The notes: generated by a model not told the origin, from the sequence alone. A stretch of DNA of 64,000 bases from Rhynchosporium graminicola (GCA_900074885.1 FJUW01000013.1:467486-531485); one strand, 5' to 3'; numbered from the stretch's first letter, positions 1-14,455 are shown. Numbers and translations: made by a program.

Positions 1-3000
1 CCTCCTATTTTTCGGCGACTCGTAATACTCGCTATAACCTACCTCTTTCTATAGTAGAGAGTACTCGCGACGACGCTTTATCCGAGTTGAGCTCCCTAAC
101 TCCTACTATAATTAACGAACTCACTAAGTCGCTAAACCTCCCTGATAATACCCCTATATTAATAGTAACTATAAGTAACTTATAGGAAGACTGCGCTTAC
201 TAGCTACAAGAGGCAGAAAGGAAGCTCGCGGAAGAGAGATAATTAAACGCCGACTTATCTATAGAACTATACTAGTTACGGGACGAGTTCCTAGAACTAC
301 GTTAGTTGACTACCTAGCGCTCTGCTAAGTCTGTATCGTTTGATAACGTTTAATTGCGTATAATACTGCTACTATTAATTAAAGAAGATAACGCTACTCT
401 TACGCCTAATAATCGTCATCGAGAATAATCTACTGGAGGAATATCGTTAATATTATACGCTACGCGTATAGAGAAGATACAGAACCTTCTAAATAAGCTC
501 TCTGATGGAATCGACTACTCTCTAAAACTCTGGGAAATGCAGATACGTAACGCCCTCCGGCGCTACTCTAGCTACTTTATCGATAAAGATTACTATAAAG
601 ATTAGTTACTTAACTAAATAGAAGGAATGGCTAGAACTTACCTGGAACTCTTATTCTTAGAACTAGAATATAACGAAGAAGGTAGTATAATCGATTTACT
701 TAATATGATCACTTAATTTGTCTCCTTCTTATCTAATCTATATGACTAATAAACTGTAAGAGCTAGCTACTCCGCGCTAAAGATGGATTATAAGTAGACC
801 TTCTGGATGTTCTACTACGAGTTTCGTACGCTAGCTCGTAAAGCTAGAGTAAATGATTAATCGACTCTGAAAATGGACTTATAGGAGAAGCTACTTGTAC
901 GGCTACGGAAACAGCTCTTCTAATAGTACTGAACGTCAAGGATACTGGAAGAATACGTTGAGGCTGTATAAGCTGAAGACTAAGGTTAATTTATTGAAAA
1001 GACCTATTATTCCGAGTCTTCGGCTAAGGCTAGCGCGACTCGGGAACGCCCTATAAATACCTCCTCCTAGCGCCGTAGTACTAACTCCTCTTCTTATCTG
1101 TAAATTAGTCTTCCTACGCCCGAGAACACTAGTGCGATTAGTAAATAAGTACTATACTCTGCACGAAATGACACGCCTCGTGTATAATCGCCGGCGAATG
1201 CTCCTCGTCACTTTACGCCTACCTTATACTTACGCTTATCATCAGCTCGACCTAACACTCTGTATCGAATTAACGTAATTGACGCTAATAACGACGTTGA
1301 TAGCGAGCTAGAAGAGACGTACAACGACGCCTAGGAGTATGTTAAACTGCTAGTAAAAGACTACGCCTAGGGAAAGACTCCTTCCTAGGTAGTATACGCG
1401 ATATGCGATATCTTGACCTTACGAAGCTTCTTGGTAGTTAATCGTTTATTACACGTGCTACTCTTACTAAGAATGGACTCTCGTATAAGCTACTCGCACT
1501 TCTCGATTCTGGAGCTAATAGGTACTGTTTTATTGATCGTTCTTTTCTTAAATCTCTTTCCTTCTTCTTAAAACCTTTAATTCACCTTCTGCTAAACGCA
1601 ATTCCTGTTAAAGGCTTTAATAGTGTTAATAGTGGTACTATTAGTTACTATACGATACTTAATTTGACGGTAGATCGTCGCGTTTAGGTATTTACCCCCT
1701 TTCTTATTACTACTCTCGGAAACTACGGTATTATACTCGGAAGGACCTGGCTTTCGGAATATCAAGTACTCTTAGATGCCTCTAAACGACAGATTATTTA
1801 GCTACTATGTACTCCTCCTAGTAACGTTTATAGCTCCCCGATCGAGATTAAGGACTTACGTAAATACTATACTTACTAGCGCTATTAATACGACGCTGAC
1901 GAACGAAACGAACGCCTCGATTAGTTCTGGGAAGCGTACGAGGAACAGCGAAGCGCGGCTAACTCTCCTATCAATATTCGAGCTGTTATTAACTCTATCT
2001 CTGTTATTAAACGACTATTGCTAGCTCGGAAGCGTATTTCAAGGGAGACTTATAGCTATAAAGATATCCGAAACTCTCCCCTAGAGAGTATTCTATAGGT
2101 AACTAACCCTCTATTACTACCGCCGATTAGTTAGGACCGTTTCTCCGTCGTTTATACTACTTACTATAGATACAACAAGCCCAAGTATTTATTACCTAAA
2201 GAATAAGAATAGAGCAGTAAAGAGAAGTCTTTATACTCTAGAGAAGCTACTAATATACAGCCGAAGTACGTACGATTTAGCGACGTTATCGCCTATATCC
2301 CGCGTGAATCTCTACTTTAACTCTAATTAGAGGCCTCTATGTTAAAGACTTACGTATAAGACTATACCCGTATAATTCACGCTATAGATTAATAATTACT
2401 TAGAATACCGTCTCGCGACTTAATAGAAGCTACTTAAAGTATAAAAATAGCTACTACGATATTTCGGAAGCAATAAAGATTACCTCATGTGCTCAGACCT
2501 CTTCTAGAGCTTCCTGCCCTAGAGATTTATACGATTAGCGGCTTAGCCTTCTATCTCTTATATAAACGCTAGAAGTCTTCTAACAATAAGATCTTCTCTA
2601 TTACTCTTTACGAGATAGATAAGCTTCTTAACGACCGAATCGCAGTTTAGTAATGTAATACTACTATCGTATCTTTGACTATCGACCTTACGGAACGTCG
2701 TAAAACCGCCTAGTAATTTACTATTAGCTTAAGCGAATTGGATTCAGAACTATAGATCCCTTACGAGTATAGCTAGTAGGTATACGTCTTTTCTAAGGAA
2801 GCTAGCGATATTCTCCCTTCTTATCGCTTATACGATTACTGAATTGAGCTTGAGGAAGAGGCCGAGAAGAGCCTTAAATACTCCCCCTTATATAAGATAT
2901 CGGCTGAAGAACTTGAAGTCGTTAAGGCGTATATTACTAATAACTTAGCTAAAGGTTTTATTAAACCTTCTTAAGAACTATACGCTATACATATTCTTTT

Positions 3001-5881
3001 CGTTAAGAAAGCTAATAGAAGTCTAAGATTCTATATCGACTTTCGCGCACTTAATAACCTTACGAGGAAGGATTAATATCTACTACTATTGATCGATAAA
3101 ACGCTGGCTAGAATCTCTACTACTAAGATATTTACTAAACTGGATATTCGCTAGGCGTTCTACTGAATTCGAATGGACCTAGCCTCTGAAGAGTATACGA
3201 CTTTCCGGACTTGTTACGGTGTATATAAGTGTAAGGTACTCCCTTTCGGTCTGACTAACGGCCCTGCGACGTACTAGCGATATATGAATGATGTCTTATT
3301 CGACTACTTAGACGACTTCTGTATAATATATCTGGACGATATTCTGATTTATTCCGACGACCTACTATAGTATTAATTACACGTACATAAGGTGCTGTAA
3401 CGATTATAAGACGCTGGATTATAAGCTGACCTTAAGAAGTGTGAATTTAATATTACTTATACTAAATACCTTGGATTTATTATCTCTACTTCTAGGATCG
3501 AGGTAGACCCTAAGAAGGTTAATATTATATAATCTTGGAATTACTCGACTATAGTTAAGGGCGTATAATTATTCTTAGGCTTTTAAAACTTCTACTAACG
3601 ATTTATTAAGGACTACGGAATTATTGTAAAACCTCTTATATAACTTACTAAAAATAACGTATTATTTCGGTTCGCTAGGGAGTGTAAAGATACCTTTGAT
3701 CACCTAAAGCACGCTCTCACTTCGGTACTACTCCTCTACTACTATTAGTAATATCTACCTTATATGATCGAAATAGACGCTAGTGATAGAGTAATAGCAG
3801 GTATACTATCGTAATAGCACGATAAAGACTAGTTCCTAGTAGCCTACTTCTCTAAGACTATACTACTTGCCGAGCTTAATTACGCTATTCACGATAAGGA
3901 AATACTCGTAATTATACGATCTTTTAGTAACTGGAGATCTGAGCTCGCAGGCGTACTATATTAGATCCGCGTTATTACTAATTATAAAGCTCTTAAGTAC
4001 TTTATAACCTCTAAATAGCTAAACGCATGATAAGCCCGATAGGCCGAGCTACTCGCAGATTATAACTTTATGATCACCTATCGACCTAGGAAGTATAATC
4101 TACTCGCCGATACTCTCTCTCGCAGAACAGATAAATTGAACGACTAGAATAACGCTAAAAGAACCTAGCGTTTAAAGCAGCTACTACGCGAAGACTAAAT
4201 CGATCTAGTACTACTTATAAGTAACCTCCGGAACGGCTCCGACTCTATAGATAACTTTAAGCTTATTAACGCCTTAGAAGTCGCCGACCTATCGCTAGTC
4301 TTTTCCATAGTATAGTAAGTACTTAACGCTAATCGCATTACGCCGTTACTCTAAGCTTTACGGAAATAAGCTCTCTCCGCTACTCCTAGAAAACTGACTA
4401 TAGAAAAAGATCTTCTACTCTATGAAGGAAGACTAATTATACCTGATGTCTCATACCTTCGCACGCTACTTATACGCGAAGTACACGACCGATTAGAGAC
4501 TGCTTATCCAAGTGCAAAGAAGACCTTATAACTACTAGCATCATAATACTAGTGGTACGGAATCGCTTCAACTATCAACTAGTACTACCGCAACTATTAT
4601 ACTTACCGACGAATTCAAGTGCCGCGTGATAAAAAACCGGGCCTCCTCTAACCTCTGCCCGTACTATCACGTCTATGGGAGCATATTACAGTCGACTACT
4701 ATAGCTTCAACCGCGATAAATACAGCTACAATAACATTCTCGTATTTATCGACTATTTTAGTAAATAAGCAATCAGTATTCTATACCGAAAGACCTCCGA
4801 TGCGCGCGACCTTACAAAGCTTTACTTATACTACGTATACCGCTACTTCGGAGCTCTATTAATAATTACCTCTAACAGAGGGCCTTAATTCGTTTCCTGT
4901 TTTTAGACTGTAGTTATTATAATTCTCGGCACTAAAAGATAGCTTTCTATAGTAGACTACCCGTAAACAGATAGCTAAATAGAGATCTATAACTAATATC
5001 TCTAACGTAGATTACGACTTTTTATCTCTTACTATTAAGATAACTAGTCGGAATTCTTACTTATTATAGACTACGCCTAGATGACTCTCCCTTACGAATC
5101 CCTTAGAGGTCTCTTACCCTTTAAAGTCGTTTATAGATATATACCTCGCGTTAATTAGAATTGGAAAGACTTACTTGACTCTCTTACGCCTGCTAATAAG
5201 TTAAATACTTAGTAAGCTCTGGATTACGCTAATCGCTTGCGCGACGCCTGGACTACCGCTTAATTAAGCTTCTAATATGTATAAGCTAAGATAGCCTAAT
5301 CTTATAATCGCTCACGCTATGAAGTCGACTTCACTATAGACGACCTTATCTGGCTAGATATGCGCTACTTTACGAGTACTCGACCTAGTAAAAAACTCGA
5401 CTTCCCGACTAATGGACCTTTCTGTATAATTGAAAAGGTCGGAAGCTCTTATTATCTAGAGCTCCCTGCTAGTATAAAAGTATATAACGTATTCCCTGCT
5501 ACTAAGCTACAGAAGTATCTAAACGACCCCTTACTAGGATAAACCTTACTGCTGCTACTACCTATTAATATTACTAGTGACAATGAATGGGAGATCGAAG
5601 ATATACTTGCGTGTCGTAAGTAGCGTAATAGCCTCTTATACTGAGTTTCCTAGTTAAATCAAGACGTCGATCTCATATAGTACGACGCTATAGACGTTAA
5701 ATACGCTCCCGCTAAACTATAATAATTCTACCTTAATAACCTAACGTAAGCTGGACCTCCTGCTAGACTACCTAATTGGCTGAATACTTTCTACGATGGA
5801 ATTAATGATTACGACTACCTTGATAGTAATAAGGAGATAGACTAACGCTCGAGGGCGAGCTTTTTTCGGAGGGGGGGGTAG
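1..5881 (+). mobile_element. Element C: RIP-mutated Ty3/gypsy chromovirus, gag-pol region (5' end outside window)
   Basis: This is a decayed retrotransposon polyprotein region read on the plus strand across many stop codons. Domains appear in Ty3/gypsy order: an aspartic protease with DSGA at about 1505-1516; reverse transcriptase from about 2990, with FVKKAN, FYIDF and the catalytic YLDD at 3329-3340; RNase H with EIDASD near 3769-3786; integrase near 4450-5150 with VFIDYFSK at 4742-4765; the post-integrase segment with RPSKKLD and GPF (open frame 5360-5542); and a chromodomain-like stretch with WEIEDIL from about 5589. Stops are mostly TAG or TAA at expected Gln positions and TAG or TGA at expected Trp positions, the RIP signature. 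A polypurine tract (GGAGGGGGGGG) lies at 5867-5878 directly before the LTR. The element is dead; its 5' LTR must lie left of the window. Confidence 0.9.
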
Positions 5882-6116
5882 TGTGACGACTGGTTAGGTT
5901 TAGAGGCCTCTCCCTATTGGTAGAAACACTTACTGCTAAGCGAGATTACCTGAGTAGAGTTTAGGGGCCCCTTTTCATGTATATACTTCTATTCTCTCTC
6001 TACTTCTAGACTCCTTAGTTGTAGATTCTCAAGTGATTCTTACTACTTCATATTCATGGTAATATGAGGTCTTATTACTCAGGTAGTTTTGAGACCTTTC
6101 TAGAGCGAGCGTTACA
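5882..6116 (+). repeat. 3' LTR of element C
   Basis: The repeat begins TGTGACGAC immediately after the polypurine tract and ends GCGTTACA, giving the TGT...ACA termini of an LTR, 235 bp long. It still contains several CpA/TpG dinucleotides and is less mutated than the coding region beside it. The partner LTR is outside the window, so its exact ends cannot be confirmed by comparison. Confidence 0.7.
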
Positions 6117-6395
6117 GAATTCGATTTAGACTTCTTCTTCTTTCGTAACCTTTAAGTGTTTTAATTACTCGCTTAGCCTCGCTTATTTAGTAAAACTCGG
6201 TATTATAATTACCGGAGATTACGTTTCCCTCTATAGAAGAGATAATCTCGGTACTAAATTAGTATCTACGGTTTCGGTTTAATAGAAATTTGGAAGGTTA
6301 TCTTAATATTTAATTGCGTTTTATACTTACTTGTTTCCTTAGTTACTTCGATTCTTTAAGGCTCGAGGGCGAGCCTTTATCTTAGAAGGGGGTAA
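6117..6395 (+). mobile_element. 3' internal remnant of element B with polypurine tract
   Basis: The stretch ends with CTCGAGGGCGAGC (6363-6375) and a purine tract (GAAGGGGG) just before an LTR. The same CTCGAGGGCGAGC precedes the purine tract of element C at 5849-5861, so B and C are related families. No coding sequence is readable here; it is the untranslated 3' end of an element into which C was probably inserted. Confidence 0.55.
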
Positions 6396-6597
6396 TATGA
6401 CGGCGCATAGTATACGTGGCAGATACGGGCTAGTATCGGTGCCTTAGGCATACCCTCCTTATATATATAGAAGGTGCAGACTCCTTCAGAGCTCTGCATC
6501 TTTCTATTTCCTTCGTACCAGACTATATAAGATCGCTCTTAGCCTCCCTACTTGTTTATTCTTGCTTGTATACCGCCTTGAGTCTTGTGTCGTTACA
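6396..6597 (+). repeat. LTR B (202 bp), with U5 shared with family E
   Basis: It starts TATGACGGC after a purine tract and ends TCGTTACA. Its last ~90 bp, from AGACTATATAAGATCGC onward, match the end of the 268-bp family E LTR almost exactly, whereas the first ~110 bp are different. It is visibly less RIP-mutated than neighbouring repeats (CpA and TpG still present). It is best read as an LTR of a sister subfamily with a different U3 region. Confidence 0.65.
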
Positions 6598-6603
6598 GGA
6601 GCA

Positions 6604-7725
6604 GGATCTTCTTAGTAAGATAAGACTTCCTAGGGCGTGACTCTATCGATTCAGCGCCCGGGGAAGGAGATAGTTTATTAGGAATAATATCTTCTCTTTT
6701 AGTATTATATATCAGAATAGAGTTTATTAGCTTATTAAACTCTACTATACGCGGAGATTATAGTATTAGTTTTAGTAAGAGAGTCGAAAATAAGCGAGAG
6801 ACCCCTATAAGGAACTTATCTTATATAGAGATTAGTTTATCTATAGTATCTTCTAGAGAGTTATTCTTCTCCTCTTAGTCTACTAATTATTATAATAGGG
6901 AATAGATTAGGTTCGAGTCACTTATAGTAATAAGAGTACTTAGCGATTATACTCCTAGTGAATTTCGCTTTTATTTTCCTTTCCTTCTTAGTTAGTACTT
7001 CTTTAATAAGGTATTAATATTCTCTAGAGTAAAAGATATTTAGAGTAAGAAAAGATATAATAGATTAAGTTCGGAGGTAAAGCAGGAGGAGTTATATTAA
7101 GTTCCCTTAGAACTAGAGAGGTCTCTAGTTTATTAGTTAAGAGCTATAATAGTAGCTTAAAAAGGAGTATATTAAGGCTATTTCGATAGCGATACGTAGA
7201 GGTTAAAGTTCTAAGGTATTTATTATACTTTCTTTAAAATCTATCTATAATTCCTTTATACTAAGAGAGTTATTAAAAGAGTATTAGCGAAGACCTCCTC
7301 TATTATACTATTTATAATAAGCTAAATTAAACCCTAATTTATAGTTATCCGAGAGATCTCTAGTATCTTAGCTATATATAAGTAGTTATCGAATAACTAA
7401 CTTAATAGTAAGATATTATAATAAGCTATCTCTAGCTATCTTAATCTTTTTATTTAATATAATAATATAAGACTTAAAGTAGTATATAAGTAAGAATAAA
7501 TAAGTAGGAAAGCTAAGAGCGATCTTATATAGTTTACTATAAAGAAAACAAAAAGATAAGGAAGGAAGAAGAAGAGAGATAAAGTATAAGATACCTTATA
7601 TATATATACCGGTACTAGTCTAATACTATACCGGGTCAGATACTAGTTCTATCGGGATACCTATGAACTTAGGCCCTATTATCTATTCTTCTTCTCATAT
7701 GATATTCAGATAAGCTGTCGTCACA
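6604..7725 (-). mobile_element. Element E6: truncated reversed copy of family E (5' LTR plus start of internal region)
   Basis: The segment 6604-7457 matches the first ~850 bp of the family E internal region in reverse (compare 34603-35448). It is followed at 7458-7725 by a 268-bp reversed LTR that begins TATAATAAT and ends GTCGTCACA. The rest of the element (most of gag, pol and the 3' LTR) is missing at the 6598-6604 junction with LTR B. The LTR end at 7725 abuts the hAT coding remnant, so E6 interrupted that transposon. Confidence 0.8.
7458..7725 (-). repeat. Family E LTR (5' LTR of E6, reversed)
   Basis: This is one of the 268-bp LTR copies of family E in the window. In the plus-strand reading of the family, each contains a TATA-like run (TATATATATAAGG), a CT-rich leader and the conserved TATATAAGATCGCTC block, and has TGT/ACA-type ends that are partly RIP-mutated. 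Confidence 0.85.
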
Positions 7726-7887
7726 CGTGAGTAATATAAGATATATCGCCTTGAAATACTATTCCGGAGATATCGTAATAACTTCTTAACTCTTTTATTA
7801 CCGTATCGTTTGAGCTAGCGTTATCTCTAGTAATACTATTTAATAATTAGCTTTATCTATAATAATATTAATCTATATCAAAGTTAC
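7726..7887 (-). pseudogene. hAT transposase fragment, downstream part
   Basis: On the minus strand this segment reads DNASSNDTVIKEL (about 7795-7835), followed by a stretch ending in QGDISYIT. This fits the hAT transposase core, where a catalytic Asp in a DNAxxN context precedes the RC.AH.LNL region. It continues the fragment at 14621-15680: the two were separated by insertion of element D, whose target duplication GTTAC is at 7883-7887 and 14621-14625. The left side is cut by E6 at 7725. The catalytic domain beyond this point is not visible in the window. Confidence 0.75.
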
Positions 7888-8055
7888 TATCACGGGTGAG
7901 CAACACGTACGCAGATAGTCAAGTGTAGTATTCAAGAAGTTCGATACAAGAGAGAGTCAGGTTCTAGCCTAGCTCTAAAGGAAAATATGCGGGTGCCGCT
8001 AAGCTTAGTAAGCATAAGTATCGCCGGTACTTAATCCTAAGGCTCGCCCCTTATA
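7888..8055 (-). repeat. 3' LTR of element D (reversed)
   Basis: The repeat runs from TATCACGGG to CCCCTTATA and matches 14456-14620 over nearly its whole length, including the shared run AGAGAGAGTCAGGTTCTAGC-like core. The first bases differ by a few substitutions and about three bases in length. Confidence 0.85.
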
Positions 8056-11000
8056 TTACTCCCCTCCTCCCTCCGCCTGTTTTATATTAGAGTTCGCCTC
8101 TAAAGACTTATATCCTGCCCTATTATATATAGTCAGGACTTGTTATATCTGCGATTCTTTTTCTCGCTTTATGCCGACTTCGCTTAGAAGTTAATAATAA
8201 TAGTAAACCTACTAAGTATAATAGTAAACTAATAATAAAGGAATAATTAATAATACTAGTAAAGTCGTATAAAGCCTCCGGTTATTTGTTTATATAACCC
8301 CTCTATTTATTTCCGGCCTATAATAATAATAAAGCCGAATATATCTTCCCGCTTCTTTATTATTACTCTCTGTCCTATTATTAATTAAATCGGTAAATAC
8401 CCCCGCTTTAGCTATATATATCTCCTTCTATTACTCTATAGACTTATTCCCTTCTTCTTAATTACCTATTATAAACTATAAGTTAATAAGATTATTTAGT
8501 ATTAATTACTCTTTCCCTTTCGCTATCTCCTATCTCTACTCTAAAAGTATTATATCCTACTTACTACTAATCAGAGTCAGATAGCTTCTATTATCTACTA
8601 TACTACTTATACTCTCTCTGGGGTTAACTATATTAACTAGAATATAAGTTAGATCCTACTTATTTTCGCCTAATATCCGCTGACTTATATAGTCTACTTA
8701 CTCCTACGCTTATACGACCTGTTCTCGTAAGCGCAAGAACTATAAAAACCTATATATTATCCTAAGCTCCGCTTAAAAAACGTTATTAACTACTTAGTCC
8801 TTAAATAGCGTATATTACTTATACTATCTGGACCCGCTCTACTAATAGAGATACTACGTAAGTTATTAGACTCTGATTATTTTCTATCGCTAATTACTTA
8901 TTTAGCGCTAACGCCTACCGCGATCTTAGTAAGGTCCTTAAAGCCTAGAAAGCCTTAAAGCTTCTCTAAGCTACTAGTCTTCTCTCCTTATACCTATCCT
9001 TAGACTCTACTTATTTTTTATCGCTAACTGCTTATTTTAGCTCTATCGCTACCGAAGTTACTAATTTAGTTACTAATATTATCGCTTAATAGAGTTAGAT
9101 ATAAGCTTCTTATAATCTGCTTATTTTCTATTACTAACTACTATAGTACTAGTAGAGTCCCTCCCGCCTTAGTTCTAAGTACTTATCGCGCTAAATAAGT
9201 CCGGTTATTTTAGAGTAAAGTCCTAAGGAAATTCATTAAGTTATATTACTTTTTATAATTAATAAAATAATATAAAAGAAATCTGAACTCTCCTTATTAA
9301 TACTTATAACTTGCCTAAAACTAATCAGATCCTCTCTTATTCTTCTTTTTCTCCTATACTTATCTAGGTCTATTATAATATTTAATATCTCTATACTTGC
9401 TTTCGAACTTATCTATAGCTATAGTATTAGATAGGTCTTCAACGAGTTCCTACGTAAGTTCGTAGTAACTCGCCTATTTTACTAGTACTTCCCTGCCTTT
9501 CCCTTTTCTCCTCGATTTATCTCTAGTATAAAGAATCTCCTCTACTTACTATTCTTCGTAAGTCTCGAATAGTATAAACCCCGGTTAACTATCGTTAGTC
9601 TTCTATCTAAGTAATAAGTCGTAGCTCGCTAGTTATAATAGATCCGTATAAAATACTAAGTGAATATTACTAGAGACCCCAGATAGATAAATAGCTACTA
9701 GCGATAATACTTTATCTACTACGTATTTAGCGTGCTTTATATTAAGACTCTTTTTTAGTCGATTTATCTAGTAGTTATATAAGTCTAACTATACCTTATC
9801 TCCCTTCCGGTATACTAAGGCTAAGGTCCTTATCCTATTAGCGCTATCCTCCTATTTCTAAGCGAACGCTACTATATTCGACTAGTATAAGTTAGTAATC
9901 TTCTTTATCTTCTTTATAAATACTACTACTCGTTCGCTCGATAGTAACTAAGAGTTAATCTCAGGTTCTATCTCTAATAATATAAGTAATAGCGCTTCGT
10001 ACTTATATATAGTAAAGAATAAGCTTATCCCGAGGCTTACGTAATAATATTTATTTAATACTAATTAAGCTATAAGGAGCTACTTTTTCTAGTCGGACTA
10101 CTCTTAGTTAATAAAGTTTTATAGATAAGCTTAGATATCTTAATTTAGCTTTTCTAGTCCTCTATTAGTTTATAAGTAGTATCCGGAGCTAAGTCTTTAT
10201 TATATACTAATTAAGCGATAAAAGGTCTTCTAGAATATACTTATCTAGTTAGTACCTCTATCGCTTATAATCGCTTATAGTATCTTATAGTTTCTTACTT
10301 AGTATTCTATAAATTTCTTAGCGTATTCCTCTGCTTTTATACTAGGTATCGCTTTAATAACTACCTATTTACTTAACTAGTCTTTAATTACCTAAAAGTA
10401 ATAGTTACTTTAAGATTTTAGTAAGTTAGTTATAAAGTCTATAGATATCTCTTAGAAGAATTAGTTAGGAACTAATAATAATCTTAGGAGTCTATACTTA
10501 TATTCCCTTTATACTTTATTTCTCTTATAATAGTTATAATTCCTTAAGAATTATCTTATATACCTTAACTATAATAGCTAGTAGAAGGAGCATCCTAATA
10601 TCGATATAGTAGAGTCCCGCCTTAGATAACTATAGACTAGCGAGTCGTAAATAGACTAGATAAGCCTTATCCTTAGAGTATTATTTTCGAGAGTCTCGGG
10701 GTCTATTACTTTATAGTCGGACTCTAGTATAACTAGGGCGCTTAGCACTTATAACTTTCTATAGTAATATAAGTAGTTCTTTATATTTATACTATAATCG
10801 CTTACTTAGATTTTAATCTTAATTTCGCTTAAGAAAGATTAGGCCCTATCTTATAATAAGTAGAGTACTATTTAATATATCTTATCTTCTTATACTATAG
10901 TATCCTATAAGTCGTTTAGTTCTTTATTCTAGAAAAGACCTCTAGATACTACTAAGTCTAAGGTAAGGACTTAGCTAAAAGGTATAGTTAATAGCTAAAT

Positions 11001-14000
11001 AGATATAAGTACTACTCTTATCTTATCTTCTCCTTCTAAAGCTAGCTAGTATACTACGTATTCCGAGTCTAAAAACTTGCGGAACCTCGAGTTTATATTA
11101 TAATCCGACTAAGTTAATATAGTTATTACTCTTACTTTATCTTTCTTTTCTAGAGTAAGCTAATTCGCTATATAGTCCGAGTCTAAAAACCTACGGAACC
11201 TCGAGTTCACGTCGCTTTCCCTTAATATATCTTACTCTTTCTATAATAAGGTATCCGAGATAATAGCTTCGGATCCTAGCTTATATACTAAAGTAAACTA
11301 GAATAGTACTAAGGTCTTATACTAGCGTACTTAACACTCTGATAGCTATTACTTAGTTATAAAATACTTAAGGTTCTTATAGTCTGTCTAAATTATAAAA
11401 GGGCTATATACTTTTAACTCAGAGGCCTAGAATTTCAAGTAAGTAATTACTACTAGTATCTCCTTATCGTAGATATCGTAATTAATTTCAGCTTTATTTA
11501 GCTTCTAAGCAAAAAAGCCTACTAGTCGTCAGACTCTATTCTTTTCTTATAGGAAGGCGCCTCTTATTACGAATCTATTATAATTAGTCTCTAAGAATAT
11601 CTAAAGTCTCAGATCTTAATATATAAATACTAGAGCTTTATAAAACTTCTCTATTAAGGTCTTAAATACTTTCTCCTCTAGTTTTCCTTAAGAGAATAAG
11701 CGACCCTTCCCTATTAATACTATTAAGGGCGCGGCTAGCTTTAAGTAGTTCGCTATAAATATTCAGTAGAAGTTTATAAATCCTAAGAAACGTTATACTT
11801 TCTTCTAAGTCTTAAGTTATATCTAGTTCTTAATTACTATTACCTTTTCTAGATCGGGACTTATACCTTTTCTATTAGTATATATAATAAATCCTAGATA
11901 TTTAAGCTTCTTACGAGCGAACTCGCTCTTTCCGGGATCTAAGTATAGTCTACTATCCTAAAGCTTATAGAGAATAATTCATACCTTTTCGAAGTAGTCT
12001 TCTCTAGAGCCGTTCGAGTAGACGACTACGTTATCTATATAAGCTAAGGTAAAGTCGTCTAATTATTCCCTTAATAAGCTATTAATATACTACTAGAAAC
12101 TCGCCAGAGCCCCTAATAATCTAAAAGGATATATAAGCTATTCAAAAGACCTAAATCTTATACGAAAGGCTATTTTATACTCGTGATCTAACGCTATACG
12201 TATTTAATAAAATACCGAAACCACGTCTACTTTCGTAAGCTATTTAGTACTTATAAGGTTCCGTAAGGTCTCTAGTATTAATAGTAAAAGGTACTAGTCT
12301 AGCTTCGTAATAGCGTTTAGCGCTCAGTAGTCGCAGTAGAACTTTAGACCTCCCCCGGGTTTCCGTATAAAAAGGATAAGAGCTATTACTTCTAAAGTAC
12401 TAAGCCGGATATATCCTTTTTCTAAGAAGCTATTTAATAACTTTCTTAGCACTAGTAATTTATCTTTAGATATACTATATAGCGGACCCTATAGTAAAGT
12501 AGCAGGGGACTCGTCTAATTATTCATAGATATCGATTCGATAGTCGATACCCGGTCGATAGGGAGCTAGTTTCTTTACTTCCCGCTTAGAAAAGAGTAGA
12601 GCTATATCTTAAATCTCTAAAGGGAGAATATTTTTAAGTTAGTCTAAAGTTAGCTCTTCTTTATCCTAAAGGGCTATCTTTATATCCTCTAATATTATAG
12701 TAGATACTAAGATATAGTTACTATTATCCGTATATAAGTAGTAATTACGTCTTTCTATTACTTATTTCTTTACTAGGCTATAATAGTACTATCGTTTTTC
12801 AGGCGTTATCCTAATCTTATTTTGCGCTTTCTATAAGTTCCCTAAGATTAATAGAAAAGCTAGTTTTAGTACTATATATATATAGACCCTTTAGCTAAAC
12901 CCTGCGATTTTCATTTAGAACCTGACTACTCCTTTAGTCCTTAAGTTCCGTATAGCTTTTAAAGCGCTCTTTATCTCGCGGGTTCCGTAGCTTATATATA
13001 TAAGACTAAGACCTTCTATAAGATCTTTATTTATTATAATATAGCACTAGTATCCTTTATTAATAAAAGTAAATATTCCGAACGTTTCTTAAAGGACTAT
13101 ATTTATATATATAAGGTTTCCGTTTATAAGCTCTTTAAATTTACCTTATTCTTTTACTAATACTTTATCTACTTCTAGCTCTTGACTTTAAAAAGGAGTT
13201 AGTCTTTTCCTAACTCTAAAAGAGTAGAGTCTAATATATTATTATTATCCTCTAGTAATAGTCCTATCGTATTAATCGCAGTAAGTTATACTACTAAAGC
13301 GTATAAGCACTTATAGATATAGTACTCGGATACTCCGCAGTAGAAATAGAGCTTTTTCTTATAGTATCTCTCTTATTCGGCCGCGTCTACTTATTTAGCT
13401 CTTTATTTACCGCCGGAATTATTATAAGCTCTACTATTCCTTTCTCAGTTTCTTACTATACGCGCTAGTACTATTACTATATCCTTATCAGCGTTAACCT
13501 TAGCTTTTATAGGGGCTTTCTAGGGATATATATAGTCCGCTATATTTATCTTAGAGTCCTTATTCTTATTATTCTACCTCTTATTCGATACTTTAAATTA
13601 ATCTATCTCTTCGAGGTTAGTTATAATCCGTTCTATCTCCCTAGTAAACTCGTAGTAATCCGTAATCTTAGCTATAGAAGCTATATATATTCGGATAGGG
13701 TTTAAAAACATATTCCGGAGGTAACTTATCTTTATATTATCTTCTTAGCTCTCTCCTCTAGCGCTTAGCAGGAGTTCGTCGAATTCTAGCTAATACTCGT
13801 GCTAAAGCTATCCTATAGAGTGCCTTATATTTATAAGCTATTCGAGGGCCTTAGCTTACTTATTACTATCTGCGAATATTTTATCGAGCTACGCGAAGAA
13901 AGCTTCGGGGTCCTTACTATCTATCGGGCTTCCCCTCTCCTAGAAGTATCGTATACGAGCTTATTCGCGCTATAGGAAAGTATCGTAAATAGTATTCTAG

Positions 14001-14455
14001 TAATAGTTAGCAGAGAGAGATAGCTTTTAAGTAGAGCGCACGTGATAAGAACTTCTTAATCTTAGGAAATAATCTTAAAAGGTATCCGTATATCTATCCT
14101 AAGTAAGTAGTATCTATCTGCCGGAGCCTAATAGTTCTCTATTAGAGCTCGACTAAGACGCTACGAGAGACTCGATAAGGGTTTTTATTAGAGCACTCGA
14201 AGACGATAAGTCTCCGGTATTATTAGATCTAAGCGCTTATCTGAGTCTTTCGGCCTCTAACGCCTCTAGGGCAGTACGCGTATTTACTAGCTCGGTCTCT
14301 ATTAGGAGCTAGCGCTTGTATATCTCTTATATAATACGCTATAGTTCGTTATTAGAGTCCTCCTGTTAAGAGCTTACGTTCCCTAATAAGTCTATTCCGG
14401 TATCCGGCGTAAATACTATAGGAATAAGTTAGCTTATTTTAATCGAACTTAATAT

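Noticed and set aside
13300..13460. Possible zinc knuckle in element D gag
   Set aside because: Cys/His spacing could not be read reliably through RIP changes.
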